Position numbers and translations under genes: made by a program. From Desulfobacterales bacterium (GTDB taxonomy: Bacteria; Desulfobacterota; Desulfobacteria; Desulfobacterales; C00003060): a DNA stretch of 40,469 nucleotides. Under the pieces are notes generated by a model. That model saw nothing but the letters and a program-made list of their open reading frames with translations. It did no database searches and was not told the origin of the DNA. Shown here in pieces: positions 1 to 7,922 of the stretch; the first letter of the stretch is position 1, and every line of letters begins with the position of its first letter. The DNA is taken from positions 1-40,469 of the forward strand of contig JAUWXF010000018.1 in assembly GCA_030616475.1 (NCBI GenBank), given 5' to 3'.

Positions 1-189
1 CAAATTTCAGGCATAACATTCGTCCCTATTGACGCGTCATCCTTTTGCTAACAGCCAGTTAGGCCTGCCCTGGCGCGACATCCCAAGATGATTTTGGTGC
101 CCATGTAGTCCCGGTCTGGGCCAGGGGTTCTTCAACCGGGAACCGTGAACGTTGAACCGCTCAACCCAGGTTAAAAGATGAAGATTCAG
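1..189. other. Left-edge intergenic stretch with a heptamer tract
   Basis: No gene is supported here. The only clear structure is a short degenerate tandem tract at 140-160, three 7-nt units (GAACCGT, GAACGTT, GAACCGC). It is the same style of repeat seen with other core sequences elsewhere in the window. The rest lies downstream of the terminator and looks non-coding. Confidence 0.5.
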
Positions 190-215
190 AAAAAAAAGCC
201 CCGAATCATCGGGGC
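190..215 (-). terminator. Rho-independent terminator closing the cluster
   Basis: On the minus strand a 7-bp stem (GCCCCGA paired with TCGGGGC, 198-204 and 209-215) with a 4-nt loop is followed by eight U. It lies about 100 nt after the stop of the WecA-like gene, so it probably ends the long minus-strand transcript. Confidence 0.88.
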
Positions 216-315
216 CTAGATGGGATGAATGTAAAACCGCCTTTTCGAACTAAAATATCATCATCTATTGATGACTCTTCCCACCTCTAAATCATCGTCT
301 TTCTTCTTTCGACTC

Positions 316-2130
316 TTATTTGATAGACAGCTCCAGATTCCTTACGGTTACTCCCAGTTGCTCGCAAACAGTACAGGTAGCCTGGAGGTTTTCTGGATGA
401 ATATTTCTGGAGGCGACGATAATTTCGCGTATCCTGTGCTTGACGATAAGGTCCGCCACTCTGTCTCGTCCACCCAAAACCTTATACCCTTGGATCTTTC
501 TCTTGTGTTTCCGCACATCATCGTCAATAAAGCCCACCGGCGTCAGTGCCAGCTTCTCATTATTGAGAATCTCTCGAAGAGCAAACTCTCCCTTATCTCC
601 TGCGCCGTAAATGAGCACCCGCCGACCATTAGCCACCGAATTTTGCCGTAAAGTCTCGGCTATCATCCGGAAAGAGAGCCGCGAACCAGCGAGGAAAAGG
701 AGTAAAATTCCCCAATAAATCATAAAAATCGTCCTGGAAAAACCCTGAAAGTGGTAGAGGAAGACGATGGCCACAATGCTCAACACCATCCCGCTGGTCA
801 CCGCCTTAAGGTATGTAATGAGATCGGCGATGCTCGTATAGCGCCAGACACCCCGGTAGACGCCAAAACCGAAATAGGCAAGCATCAAACATGCAAGGAC
901 AATGGGAAGCGTTTTGAGAAACAACGGGAAGTTACTCCCATAGGCTCCCCCTTCATAGCGAAGGAAGTAGGAGAGCCAGTAGGCAAAAGAAATCAGGAAT
1001 ACATCGAGAATGACCTCAAATATTCTCCTTTTGTAGGTGACATCAACCCAGATGGTGGTGAGGGCATTACTTCTTTCAATGAAAGTTTTCTGGTCCTCAG
1101 GGTAAACGCGCACCCTTGCCAGATAGAGCCAGAAAAAAAATGAGATAAGCAGGAAAATGACCAGGAAGGTAAAAAAAGTGCTTGTTCCAGACAGTGCGCC
1201 CACCAGGGCCACCGTGCCGCCCAGAAGCGAAAAGCCATAGAGAGTGAGCACCGCCTTCCGCTCCTGCAAACCGATGGCCACCAGCCGGTGCGACGAGTGG
1301 TCCTTGCCTCCCTGCGCAACGGACCGGCCGAAGAGTGTGCGCATGACCGAGACAAAGCCGGTGTCCAGGATAGGTATAAAGAGAATTAGCACCGGGACCA
1401 TGATTATGGGAAGGATATGGCCGGAATGAAAGATACGCTGGTGGGTAGCGATTCCTGCCATTAGAAAGCCAATGAACAGACTACCCGAATCCCCCATAAA
1501 GATGGAGGCCGGGTGGAAATTGTACAGGAGAAAACCCAGAAGCGCCCCCATGAATAAGGCAAGGATCAAGAGTTGCCCGTCTCCAGGCCCGTGTCCCGGG
1601 CTCACCAGGGTAATGAGAACGAGAAAGAGCGAAGAGATAAAGGCGATCCCCGCAGCAAGCCCATCCATGTTGTCCAGGAGGTTGAAGGCGTTGGTGATGG
1701 CAACGATCCAGAAGACACTCACGAATGTGTTCAAAGTGTAGGAAACAAACCAGTTGATCTTGAAGCCGAAAGAGACGAGTGTTGCTGCGGCGATAATCTG
1801 CCCCACCAGCTTTGTCTGGGGAGGCAGGTGATAGATATCATCGATGAGACCAAGCAAAAATACGAGGAGAGCGCACAAAAACAGTGGTAGGTATCTTGAA
1901 AGAGCGCCGGCCCCCGGCAACAGAAACAATGTCGATGCTACTGCCAGGCAAAATGCTCCGAAGATGGCCACCCCACCCATGAGAGCCGTGGGCCTGGTAT
2001 GCCAGCGGTCCTCACGAGGTCTGGCCACCTGCCCCCGCCGGAGGGCCACGCGTCTGACCAGAGGGGTCAGTGCTGCGGAAAGAGCAAAAGATAGAGAAAA
2101 CGCAAGCAGATATGTAAGGTAGGGATTCAT
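316..2130 (-). CDS. WecA/MraY-like phosphoglycosyltransferase fused to a CapD-type N-terminal half
   Basis: Predicted to load a HexNAc-1-phosphate onto undecaprenyl phosphate at the inner membrane, starting a polysaccharide repeat unit. Residues 1 to about 340 are a polytopic MraY/WecA domain: DRWH at 41-44, the Asp pair at 97-98, NLLDNMDGLA at 150-159, FMGDSGS at 212-218 and HSSHRL at 279-284. Residues about 370-490 are four more membrane segments resembling the N-terminus of the CapD protein at 17488-19383 (both contain a YRG-WRYTSI motif). Residues about 504-604 form a Rossmann-like CoA_binding_3 domain with GAGDKGE. The catalytic SDR domain that normally follows in CapD is absent, so this is a chimera of about 600 residues where WecA alone is about 350. 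It starts 12 nt after the epimerase stop, so it is probably co-transcribed with it, and a terminator follows. The fusion is seen directly; the substrate is inferred. Confidence 0.9.
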   Translation of the reverse strand: MNPYLTYLLAFSLSFALSAALTPLVRRVALRRGQVARPREDRWHTRPTALMGGVAIFGAFCLAVASTLFLLPGAGALSRYLPLFLCALLVFLLGLIDDIYHLPPQTKLVGQIIAAATLVSFGFKINWFVSYTLNTFVSVFWIVAITNAFNLLDNMDGLAAGIAFISSLFLVLITLVSPGHGPGDGQLLILALFMGALLGFLLYNFHPASIFMGDSGSLFIGFLMAGIATHQRIFHSGHILPIIMVPVLILFIPILDTGFVSVMRTLFGRSVAQGGKDHSSHRLVAIGLQERKAVLTLYGFSLLGGTVALVGALSGTSTFFTFLVIFLLISFFFWLYLARVRVYPEDQKTFIERSNALTTIWVDVTYKRRIFEVILDVFLISFAYWLSYFLRYEGGAYGSNFPLFLKTLPIVLACLMLAYFGFGVYRGVWRYTSIADLITYLKAVTSGMVLSIVAIVFLYHFQGFSRTIFMIYWGILLLFLAGSRLSFRMIAETLRQNSVANGRRVLIYGAGDKGEFALREILNNEKLALTPVGFIDDDVRKHKRKIQGYKVLGGRDRVADLIVKHRIREIIVASRNIHPENLQATCTVCEQLGVTVRNLELSIK

Positions 2131-2142
2131 TTCTCGGCTCGG

Positions 2143-3114
2143 CTATTCTTTATAGTAATCAATGACAGTCTGGATAATGCCCCGCAAATCCACCTTCGGC
2201 TCAAAGCCGATCAGCTCTTTGATCCTCGCAATATCCGGGCAGCGGCGCATCATATCCTCGAAGCCCGGGCCATAGGCCTTCTCGTAGGGGATATATTCGA
2301 TATCCGACTCACTGCCAGTCATCTCCTTGACCAGCAGGGCAAGTTCTTTGATGCTCACCTCTTTAGTGTTACCCACGTTGACCACCTGCCCAACAGCGCC
2401 CGGCTCTGCCATGAGGCCGACTAGCGCCTCCACCGCATCGGAAATATGGGTGAAGCTGCGCGACTGGGTACCATCGCCATAAACAACGATAGGTTTGTCA
2501 ATAAGAGCCTTCTGGACAAAGTTGGGGACGACCATTCCGTATTGCCCTGTCTGCCTCGGTCCAACTGTATTGAAGATCCGGGCAATAATAACCGGCAACT
2601 TCTTCTCCTCATAGTAAGCCAGAGCAAGAAATTCATCCAGGGCCTTGGAACAGGCATAGGCCCATCGCCTCTTGGTGGTGGAGCCCATGAGCCGGTCCGT
2701 ATCTTCGGTAAGCACGCAGCAATTGTGGCCATCCATCACCTTGCCATAGACCTCGGAAGTCGAGGCGATGAGGACCTTTCTCTTGTGGCTGTTAGCCAAT
2801 TTGAGCACCATCTCCGTACCCTTGACATTGGTCTCCAGGGTCTCCACCGGCCGGTTCATGATAAGCTTCACCCCCACGGCTGCGGCCATGTGATAGATCT
2901 GGTCGCACTTGAAGACCAACTCGTTCATTACCGCTTCGTGGAGGATTGTATCCGCCACGAGGTGAAACCTGGGGTTTTCCTGGAGGTGTTCAATGTTCTT
3001 CAAGGCGCCGGTGGAAAGATCATCAATGACGAATACCTCTTCACCCATCCCCAGCAATCGATCCGCCAGATGAGAACCAATAAAACCCGCCCCGCCGGTA
3101 ATCAGTATCTTCAT
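2143..3114 (-). CDS. NAD-dependent epimerase/dehydratase (extended SDR, nucleotide-sugar)
   Basis: Acts on a nucleotide sugar in the cytoplasm. The N-terminal NAD-binding motif GGAGFIGSHLAD is at residues 7-18. A STSEVYG segment (Ser/Thr of the active site) and YACSK (the YxxxK pair) follow near residues 118 and 153, then the extended-SDR substrate segment with RIFNTVGPRQTGQYGMV. The 323-residue length is normal. The arrangement resembles the UDP-glucuronate decarboxylase/UDP-glucose 4-epimerase group; I cannot decide between them from sequence alone. Directly upstream of the WecA-like gene with a 12-nt gap. This is the only complete stand-alone epimerase in the window; two truncated epimerase starts lie at 9244-9345 and 10131-10220. 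Confidence 0.9.
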   Translation of the reverse strand: MKILITGGAGFIGSHLADRLLGMGEEVFVIDDLSTGALKNIEHLQENPRFHLVADTILHEAVMNELVFKCDQIYHMAAAVGVKLIMNRPVETLETNVKGTEMVLKLANSHKRKVLIASTSEVYGKVMDGHNCCVLTEDTDRLMGSTTKRRWAYACSKALDEFLALAYYEEKKLPVIIARIFNTVGPRQTGQYGMVVPNFVQKALIDKPIVVYGDGTQSRSFTHISDAVEALVGLMAEPGAVGQVVNVGNTKEVSIKELALLVKEMTGSESDIEYIPYEKAYGPGFEDMMRRCPDIARIKELIGFEPKVDLRGIIQTVIDYYKE

Positions 3115-3315
3115 AGATTCTCCGAATGAACTTCTGGAAGCGAACCCAGCATTATTCCTGGATGCAACCGCATTACCAGCGCCTATTACACGTATCAGTC
3201 GGCCTTGTCAAATATATATTGAGGTAATTTAATAAGTCGAACTGCCAAAAAATCCAGGCAATTTTCAACCCACGATTCTTCATTTCAACCCACAAAACCG
3301 CCAATTTTGCGATCC

Positions 3316-3457
3316 CTATTTCCTTTTGGCAGTTTTACGCAACAGTTCAACAAAATCGTTTACAGACAATCCTGCATCTCGAATCAACCTTCGTAAGGTT
3401 CCTTTTTTTAGCGGCCCTAACAGCCTCTTTACCTTTACATACAGGCAACTTTGGCAT
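3316..3457 (-). pseudogene. hicA: hicA toxin remnant with its core deleted
   Basis: Begins with an ATG that overlaps the hicB stop by one base (TAATG), the usual coupled hicBA layout. The first residues read MPKLPVCKGKEAV, a typical HicA start. The frame then breaks, and a different frame encodes the typical HicA end, KKGTLRRLIRDAGLSVNDF onward, to a TAG at 3316-3318. The full tract is 142 nt, about half the 220-240 nt of hicA and not a multiple of three. The missing middle is where HicA carries its double-stranded-RNA-binding fold and catalytic histidine (GSH motif). The toxin must be dead. Evidence is direct translation plus knowledge of the HicA family. Confidence 0.82.
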
Positions 3458-3663
3458 TATACAGCGACCTCATAAATCTTTGCGTCCTTTTTCTTGGCTA
3501 ACTCCTCTTCAAGAACTAAAAGGTAGCCTTTCATCGCCTTCTTTATGTTCTCCAAGGCTTCGTCAATTGTTTCTCCCTCGGATACGCATCCTCTCAACAT
3601 AGGACAATATACGACATAACCTCCAGATTCCATATCTGGTTCTATTACGACTTTGTAATTCAT
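3457..3663 (-). CDS. hicB: HicB-family antitoxin
   Basis: A 68-residue HicB domain: MNYKVVIEPDMESGGYVVYCPMLRGC is followed by the SEGETIDEALENI block that is diagnostic of HicB. HicB antitoxins adopt a partial RNase-H fold that binds and masks HicA. An upstream ATG at 3735 would add a hydrophobic extension unlike the family. I chose the ATG at 3663 because it starts exactly at the conserved domain and has AAAGGA upstream. It is a short HicB without an obvious C-terminal DNA-binding helix. Its partner hicA follows with one-base overlap but is decayed, so this is an orphan antitoxin. Confidence 0.82.
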   Translation of the reverse strand: MNYKVVIEPDMESGGYVVYCPMLRGCVSEGETIDEALENIKKAMKGYLLVLEEELAKKKDAKIYEVAV

Positions 3664-3774
3664 TAAAAAATGACATCCTTTCAAGAATAAAAGCACAATT
3701 ACCATTCCCGCAAAAACAAACCCAATATTTTTCACTGCTGTGGTACTTCGGGGTCAGGCGGAAAAAGGGAGGGA

Positions 3775-4137
3775 CTATAATACGCCCTTAGGGGGCAGGA
3801 GTTTTTCTATCAGACCTTTTAGGAAGGCAATCTCATCCTTATGCGTCTCAAGGATTGTTTCGATTCTGGTCTGTCTTCTATGCATCTGCCATTGCATACG
3901 TAAAACAAATCCCAGTATTACAAGGGCAATTGTAATGAAAAGCCCCAACATCCATTGAAGTGTATTAAAACGGCTGTTCATCTCAGAACGAAGGTCATCA
4001 AAGCGCTTCTCAAGATTCTTCTGCCCCTCTTCCAATTTGGTAAGCCTCTCCACTATCTCCCTATCGTTTATCCTAGGGGCGGTCTCAAGGGCAAATAAGA
4101 GACTCGGTATTATTAACACCGCGATCATAAATGTCAT
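3775..4137 (-). CDS. Small membrane protein with coiled coil, unknown function
   Basis: About 120 residues: a hydrophobic N-terminal segment (MTFMIAVLIIPSLLFALETA) that could be a signal peptide or anchor, a charged heptad-rich coiled coil (IVERLTKLEEGQKNLEKRFDDL), a second membrane helix (LFITIALVILGFVL), and a basic tail with further helix. Small coiled-coil membrane proteins of this kind are common in environmental bacteria, but I recognise no function. The open frame runs on upstream into the methyltransferase remnant at 4141-4312, so I start it at the ATG at 4137. No convincing Shine-Dalgarno is visible there. Reading frame quality supports a real protein. Confidence 0.55.
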   Translation of the reverse strand: MTFMIAVLIIPSLLFALETAPRINDREIVERLTKLEEGQKNLEKRFDDLRSEMNSRFNTLQWMLGLFITIALVILGFVLRMQWQMHRRQTRIETILETHKDEIAFLKGLIEKLLPPKGVL

Positions 4138-4140
4138 AAC

Positions 4141-4312
4141 TATTGCAAAAACAACCTTGTGGCACATATCAGGCTTGGACGACTCTATGACACACGGAGG
4201 CTGACAAGAAGGATTTTCCTCGGTAAGCTCCGGGGGAAGGGATACAAGCTTGGCGAAAAAAATCCTTTCAAAATAGCTACCAGCCCTTCATGGTTTTCGG
4301 CATCAAAGTCCA
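4141..4312 (-). pseudogene. C-terminal remnant of a SAM methyltransferase
   Basis: In minus-strand translation it reads LMPKTM, then after a frame change YFERIFFAKLVSLPPELTEE, then PCVIESSKPDMCHKVVFAI. This matches the last 55 or so residues of the complete methyltransferase at 23963-24742 (LMPKTMAEKK, IVFGKLVTLPSELTEE, PCVIESSKPDMCHKVIFAV), and the DNA is also visibly similar. The N-terminal catalytic part is missing and at least one frameshift is present. Its open frame is continuous with the small membrane protein that follows. It is evidence that a second copy of this gene once stood here. Confidence 0.8.
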
Positions 4313-4435
4313 GCCCCGCCCTTTGACTCCATACCCAAAAGGCGATTTCTATCACCTTTCGGATTTCAGATGCAACCCGGAACACGGGTTGAATCAGCGC
4401 TTACAACCTGCCTCGTGATTGCTAACCACAATCCT

Positions 4436-4762
4436 TCAATAAACAACAAACGGTTCCAGCTCTTCCCTGTGCTTCAACCCGCGGAAAACTTCATAGGGAA
4501 TATCAAGATGGATAACAGGTTCAGGGATGGGCTTTCCCATTTCCAGGAAAACATCAAAGAAACCCTCTTTAACTGCCTCCAGTTCCTTAAGGGCAATTTC
4601 AACGGTTTCACCAAATGCTTTGCAACCCCTTAACATGGGAATAAAGGCACAAAACCCTTCATCCACCTTTTCAATTTGAACAGGATAGTTCAAGGAGATA
4701 TAATATTTCTTGTCTTTCGGGTTATTTCTGATCCGTTCAAGTAATTTTGCTTTCTTGGTCAT
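4436..4762 (-). CDS. HicB-family antitoxin with a HicA-like first segment
   Basis: 108 residues. From about residue 20 it is a HicB domain: YYISLNYPVQIEKVDEGFCA, then PMLRGCKAFGETVEIALKEL, then the MGKPIPEP motif typical of one HicB subgroup. The first 18 residues (MTKKAKLLERIRNNPKD) instead resemble the N-terminus of the HicA toxins that precede this HicB subgroup in hicAB operons. The simplest reading is an internal deletion that joined the start of hicA to hicB, leaving an expressed antitoxin without toxin. The C-terminus after IPEP (VIHLDIPYEVFRGL) does not look like a standard DNA-binding tail. HicB assignment is firm; the fusion origin is inference. Confidence 0.75.
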   Translation of the reverse strand: MTKKAKLLERIRNNPKDKKYYISLNYPVQIEKVDEGFCAFIPMLRGCKAFGETVEIALKELEAVKEGFFDVFLEMGKPIPEPVIHLDIPYEVFRGLKHREELEPFVVY

Positions 4763-5230
4763 TTCCTCTTTACCCTAAGAATCGCGTTGCCAGCAACTTC
4801 GCGTTTATCTACTTTCATCTGTGGCCAACTTTCTTGTTCTTGGCAGCCACACACAGATCACAGACAATCCCCTGAGCGACTCTGCCCGGTAGATGAACCC
4901 AGCCCTTCGGAGAATGTTCTATCCATCTTTGCAATGTATAACCATATCCAACCGCGGTGCCGCATCACCAAAAAGTGCTTCCTCTATCGCGCAAGCAATG
5001 TCTGCGACGTCAGCGGCTAATCCCCTAATCTTTACCCTGTAGGGTCATCATCAATTGAACTTTCCCGCACCTGACTTTGAGAACCATTATGAAAATGCTT
5101 AGGAAATGTAGAGACCTTTTTCCAGCGATGGTCTGGAAAGTTATCATGACGATATAATTTAACGTCTCGGAATTTCTACAACTTGTTGAAGTTAAAGGGG
5201 TTTTTGTAACTCTTAATTCGTCCCGCTCAT
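4763..5230. other. Gene-poor stretch with one possible decayed frame
   Basis: No intact gene is visible. On the minus strand about 5022-4860 can be read for some 50 codons (including EEALFGDAAPRLDMVIHC) with one TAG stop. I do not recognise it, and it may be a decayed gene. Sequence near 4800-4860 contains the dispersed 'CAGATCACAGA/TCATCTGTG' type of intergenic repeat. The remainder is AT-rich and shows nothing I can name. Confidence 0.4.
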
Positions 5231-5388
5231 GGAATAATGGAATGTTGGAACAATGGAATATTGGGTTTTGCGAGATTTTGCGAGTCTGTAATAATGCTAT
5301 ATTGGTAAAAATTGGATAAACAAGAATTTAAAAATGGGCTGTTTACCGCTGAACCCATTATTCCACCATTCCATTATTCCAACATTCC
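5231..5388. repeat. Inverted pair of degenerate octamer tracts
   Basis: Left tract 5231-5265 reads on the plus strand as four 8-nt units (GGAATAAT, GGAATGTT, GGAACAAT, GGAATATT) plus GGG. Right tract 5354-5388 is the same kind of sequence on the minus strand (GGAATGTT, GGAATAAT, GGAATGGT, GGAATAAT, GGG). Both are 35 nt and enclose about 88 nt. The right tract is the point where the TumE coding sequence loses family similarity, so the structure appears to have inserted into or replaced the 3' end of that gene. Confidence 0.75.
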
Positions 5389-5605
5389 AATTGTGAGCGA
5401 AGCGAACTAACTTGCCATTGATATGTCGTCTTTCCCAATGGTACGAAAAACGACCAGGTATCTTCTTTGAAAACCAGATATCCACGACAGAGCCGTCCAA
5501 TATGTAAGCTCTAATTTTGTCATGATAGATATCTGTCCCTGAGCTGGCTAATATATCATGATACTCTATATCAATAATTCTCTTGATTTTAGTCAGATCA
5601 ATCAT
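5297..5605 (-). pseudogene. TumE-like (DUF6516) toxin, 3' end replaced
   Basis: The first 70 residues (MIDLTKIKRIIDIEYHDILA, then DIWFSKKIPGRFSYHWERR) match the N-terminal two thirds of TumE/DUF6516 toxins, ending at the YHWER motif. The family normally continues with a short Asp/Asn-rich turn and a histidine-rich 'fPkHxH' end. Here the frame instead enters the octamer tract (NWNVGIMEWWNNG) and low-information sequence. The terminal histidine motif is missing, so activity is doubtful. The start ATG overlaps the stop of a tiny upstream frame by 4 nt (ATGA). Compare the intact TumE at 39570-39932. Confidence 0.75.
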
Positions 5606-5676
5606 CGTAATTTCCCTATAACTTTCAAGAGTTCGTCCCTCCTCGCCTCTAAATAGTTTTTGTAGCGAAACCCCAT
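5602..5676 (-). pseudogene. Tiny coupled frame upstream of the TumE remnant
   Basis: A 24-codon frame (MGFRYKNYLEARRDELLKVI, then GKLR) whose TGA overlaps the TumE ATG as ATGA, the coupling expected for an antitoxin-toxin pair. 'YLEARRDELLKV' resembles the first helix of several antitoxins, including MNT nucleotidyltransferases. It may be what is left of the antitoxin. It is too short to identify firmly. Confidence 0.35.
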
Positions 5677-5835
5677 TTTTTTGTTCAACAGGGACAGAGA
5701 AATCTGCCGATCATGTAGGCCTTCGCCGAGAAAGAGGCTTCAGGTAGCAATCACTGCTTGTTTTGGGTCATTTGTGAGAAGTTATGATACACGTCTCCTG
5801 TGGGTTGCAGTTGTTGCCATAGGGTCTGTTAGTCC

Positions 5836-7200
5836 CTACGTGAGTTGGGCTATCTTTTGCAGGTTGAACGCTACTATGCCCAGGCCGACATAACTCTGAA
5901 AGGATTGCCAGCCTTTCCAAAGACAGCGTTTTAATCCATAGGCTCGCATCAACACCGATATGATACCTTCGATGCCTGCACGGAAACGTTGCAGTTTTTT
6001 GAACCATCGCTGTTTTTCAATCTGCTTGCGGGCTTTCGAGCGGTACCCGGGCTTGCAGATAGATACCTTCTTGACATGATTCTTGTAGGCCAATTTCTCG
6101 TTGTCCGAACTGAAAAAGCGGCGATCACCACAGAGGTTATTTGGAGACTGGCCATACTGCTTGTGATGTGCAGTCAATATGTCAGAAAGCATCCCGCTGT
6201 CACTGGGATTGCCAGGAAAGGTTTTGTATTGGGTTACGAGGCCACTTTTACCGGTCGTCACTAACACCTTGTGCCCAAATTCGGTTGGTGACTGGCTTTT
6301 GCCTCTTTTGATGATGTCAGTGTGTTCCTCAAAGATGGAAACGATCTTTTCTGATGCAGGCACTTTTTCTCCTTTGAGCACTCTGCGTTCACACTGATCA
6401 ATGGCCACTGCAGACAACGTCAAATAATGATCGAGTTCGTGATAGAAAAAAAGCGCTTCTATCTGATGACATTTCATGACTTGTTCACAACAGGTACTGC
6501 CCATGCGGAACACCTCGTTGGCCACCTTGATCAAATCCTTGTAAAGCTTTTGTCGCCTTTGCTTGGCCTTTGGTCCCTTGGCCATGACGATAGCGTAACA
6601 GAGTTTCTTGGTTCTTCTGGTCCTCTTGGAAAAAGCAAAATGGAGCTCCGGCAATACTTGACGGCATGCTTCCATAATACGGGTCAAAACGCGAATGCTG
6701 TCCCACAGGAGCTTAGCATCAAGAGGATAGGCAATGTTGGTTTCCACCACTGTGGTGTCTACGCGAAGTGATTTACCGTTTTCCAGTTTTTTCTCTTTGG
6801 CATACTGCACCAAAATATCGTTGATCTTCTCCCAAGTCTGGGCCTTGATCGATTTAATCGCTTTCTGCAAAGCAGTGTAATGGGGGATAGGATCGGAATG
6901 AAATCGGGTGAACCAGCGGAAGGAAACAGAATCATGGATACGCTCACGCAACTCTCGATACGAATAGCCCTTCCACTGCTTCAAAATAGCCGAGCGCAGT
7001 ACTCGCTCGGCACTAATGCCGGGACGACCGGAACTCTGTAACCCCTTGGTCAAATCGGCATGAACTGCCCGCACTATATCTGGGTTGGCATCAATGATAG
7101 CGTCCATCTTTTTCAAGGTCTTGTTTGGCTTGAAAACGGAAATGAGTAGGTCAATAGCCTGGTCGAGAAGCGATCTTTGTGCTACAATTTCCTCACGCAT
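5836..7200 (-). CDS. DDE transposase, ISNCY-like
   Basis: A complete 454-residue transposase: an N-terminal helical region with GRPGISAERVLRSAILKQWKGYSYREL, a DTTVVETNIAYPLDAKLLWD block containing the first catalytic Asp, and a C-terminal half with GDRRFFSSDNEKLA and an RAGIEGIISVLMR segment that would supply the catalytic Glu. This matches the ISNCY group I know from environmental bacteria. A strong Shine-Dalgarno (AGGAGG) lies 7 nt before the ATG. It sits just after an antitoxin-like remnant. I could not define terminal inverted repeats or a target duplication, so only the gene is called. Confidence 0.85.
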   Translation of the reverse strand: MREEIVAQRSLLDQAIDLLISVFKPNKTLKKMDAIIDANPDIVRAVHADLTKGLQSSGRPGISAERVLRSAILKQWKGYSYRELRERIHDSVSFRWFTRFHSDPIPHYTALQKAIKSIKAQTWEKINDILVQYAKEKKLENGKSLRVDTTVVETNIAYPLDAKLLWDSIRVLTRIMEACRQVLPELHFAFSKRTRRTKKLCYAIVMAKGPKAKQRRQKLYKDLIKVANEVFRMGSTCCEQVMKCHQIEALFFYHELDHYLTLSAVAIDQCERRVLKGEKVPASEKIVSIFEEHTDIIKRGKSQSPTEFGHKVLVTTGKSGLVTQYKTFPGNPSDSGMLSDILTAHHKQYGQSPNNLCGDRRFFSSDNEKLAYKNHVKKVSICKPGYRSKARKQIEKQRWFKKLQRFRAGIEGIISVLMRAYGLKRCLWKGWQSFQSYVGLGIVAFNLQKIAQLT

Positions 7201-7285
7201 TTTGGCCTCCTTTTCTCGGGTAGTAAATTGCTAACCTATTGACTTAGCGACACTAAGATAGCACAACCCTTCGAAAATGTCGAGG

Positions 7286-7572
7286 CTAAAATGCGCATAA
7301 CCAATTAAATTTACAATCTTTTTGCATTTTTTCTACAAGAACTAAATAGTCAAACTCCATAAAATCATCTATGATATCTTCCTCCTTAACCTTACCCCCC
7401 TTAGTAATTCATCAAATTCAAGTACAGATTCTATCCCATGCCGAGTGGCGATTTTAAACATTTCCGCCTCTGTATTGCTTAACTCCTTACTTAAAAAAAA
7501 CTTGAGGCTATTTCTCGCCAGCATTTCTCTGTCTACCTTAAGATCATTTGCTACTTCTTCTAATATCTCCAT
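7286..7572 (-). pseudogene. Antitoxin-like small protein with a frameshift
   Basis: The start (MEILEEVANDLKVDREMLAR) and following helices (SLKFFLSKELSNTEAEMFKI, then GIESVLEFDELLRG) resemble short antitoxin-like proteins that often sit beside PIN-type or other toxins. The direct frame stops at 7369 after a run of six G. Shifting frame at that run continues with GKVKEEDIIDDFMEFDYLVL to a TAG at 7286-7288, as expected for the family. One missing G in the run would explain it. Either the gene is broken or the assembly has a homopolymer error. Function is inferred only from general resemblance. Confidence 0.5.
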
Positions 7573-7922
7573 AAGGCACCTCCATTTGTTATATCCATTA
7601 TTTGCTTCTTATGCGACCATTGATAATTAACGATAAACTTTTCCCTCTTTGTCCTATCAGCCATGAGCCATCAGCGTACCTACTCCCTACAACATGCTTT
7701 CCCAATCCCTAAATTCCCGAATCCCTCAATTCCTCAATTTTTACCCCGTTAAATGCATTTGCAGTATTGTTTAACCGGGGCCCCAATTCCTATCACCATA
7801 TCCCCCAGCATCAATACATATTGGCACTTTTTCGTATAGCTAAGCAGGTGCTGTTTCATGACAAAATGCCCTCAACAACTCTTAGTTACCACCTTAAGCC
7901 GAACTCCCCGGAACCAAGCAGG
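7573..7922. other. Intergenic stretch with degenerate repeats
   Basis: No gene is supported. About 7690-7740 contains a degenerate 7-8 nt tandem tract built on AATCCCT/AATTCC units, of the same style as other tracts in the window. Some 'CCATGAGCCATCAG'-like dispersed repeat is present near 7660. Nothing else is recognised. Confidence 0.45.

Noticed and set aside
268-651. Plus-strand open frames opposite the WecA-like and epimerase genes (also 2446-3129 and others)
   Set aside because: They mirror well-conserved minus-strand genes, show no family motif and have no ribosome sites; they are shadows.
4185-4385. A 66-codon minus-strand frame
   Set aside because: It overlaps the methyltransferase remnant in the wrong frame; the recognisable residues are in other frames.
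5640-7330. Terminal inverted repeats and target duplication for the ISNCY-like transposase
   Set aside because: I compared both flanks by eye and found only short chance matches such as GTTATG, so no element borders are claimed.
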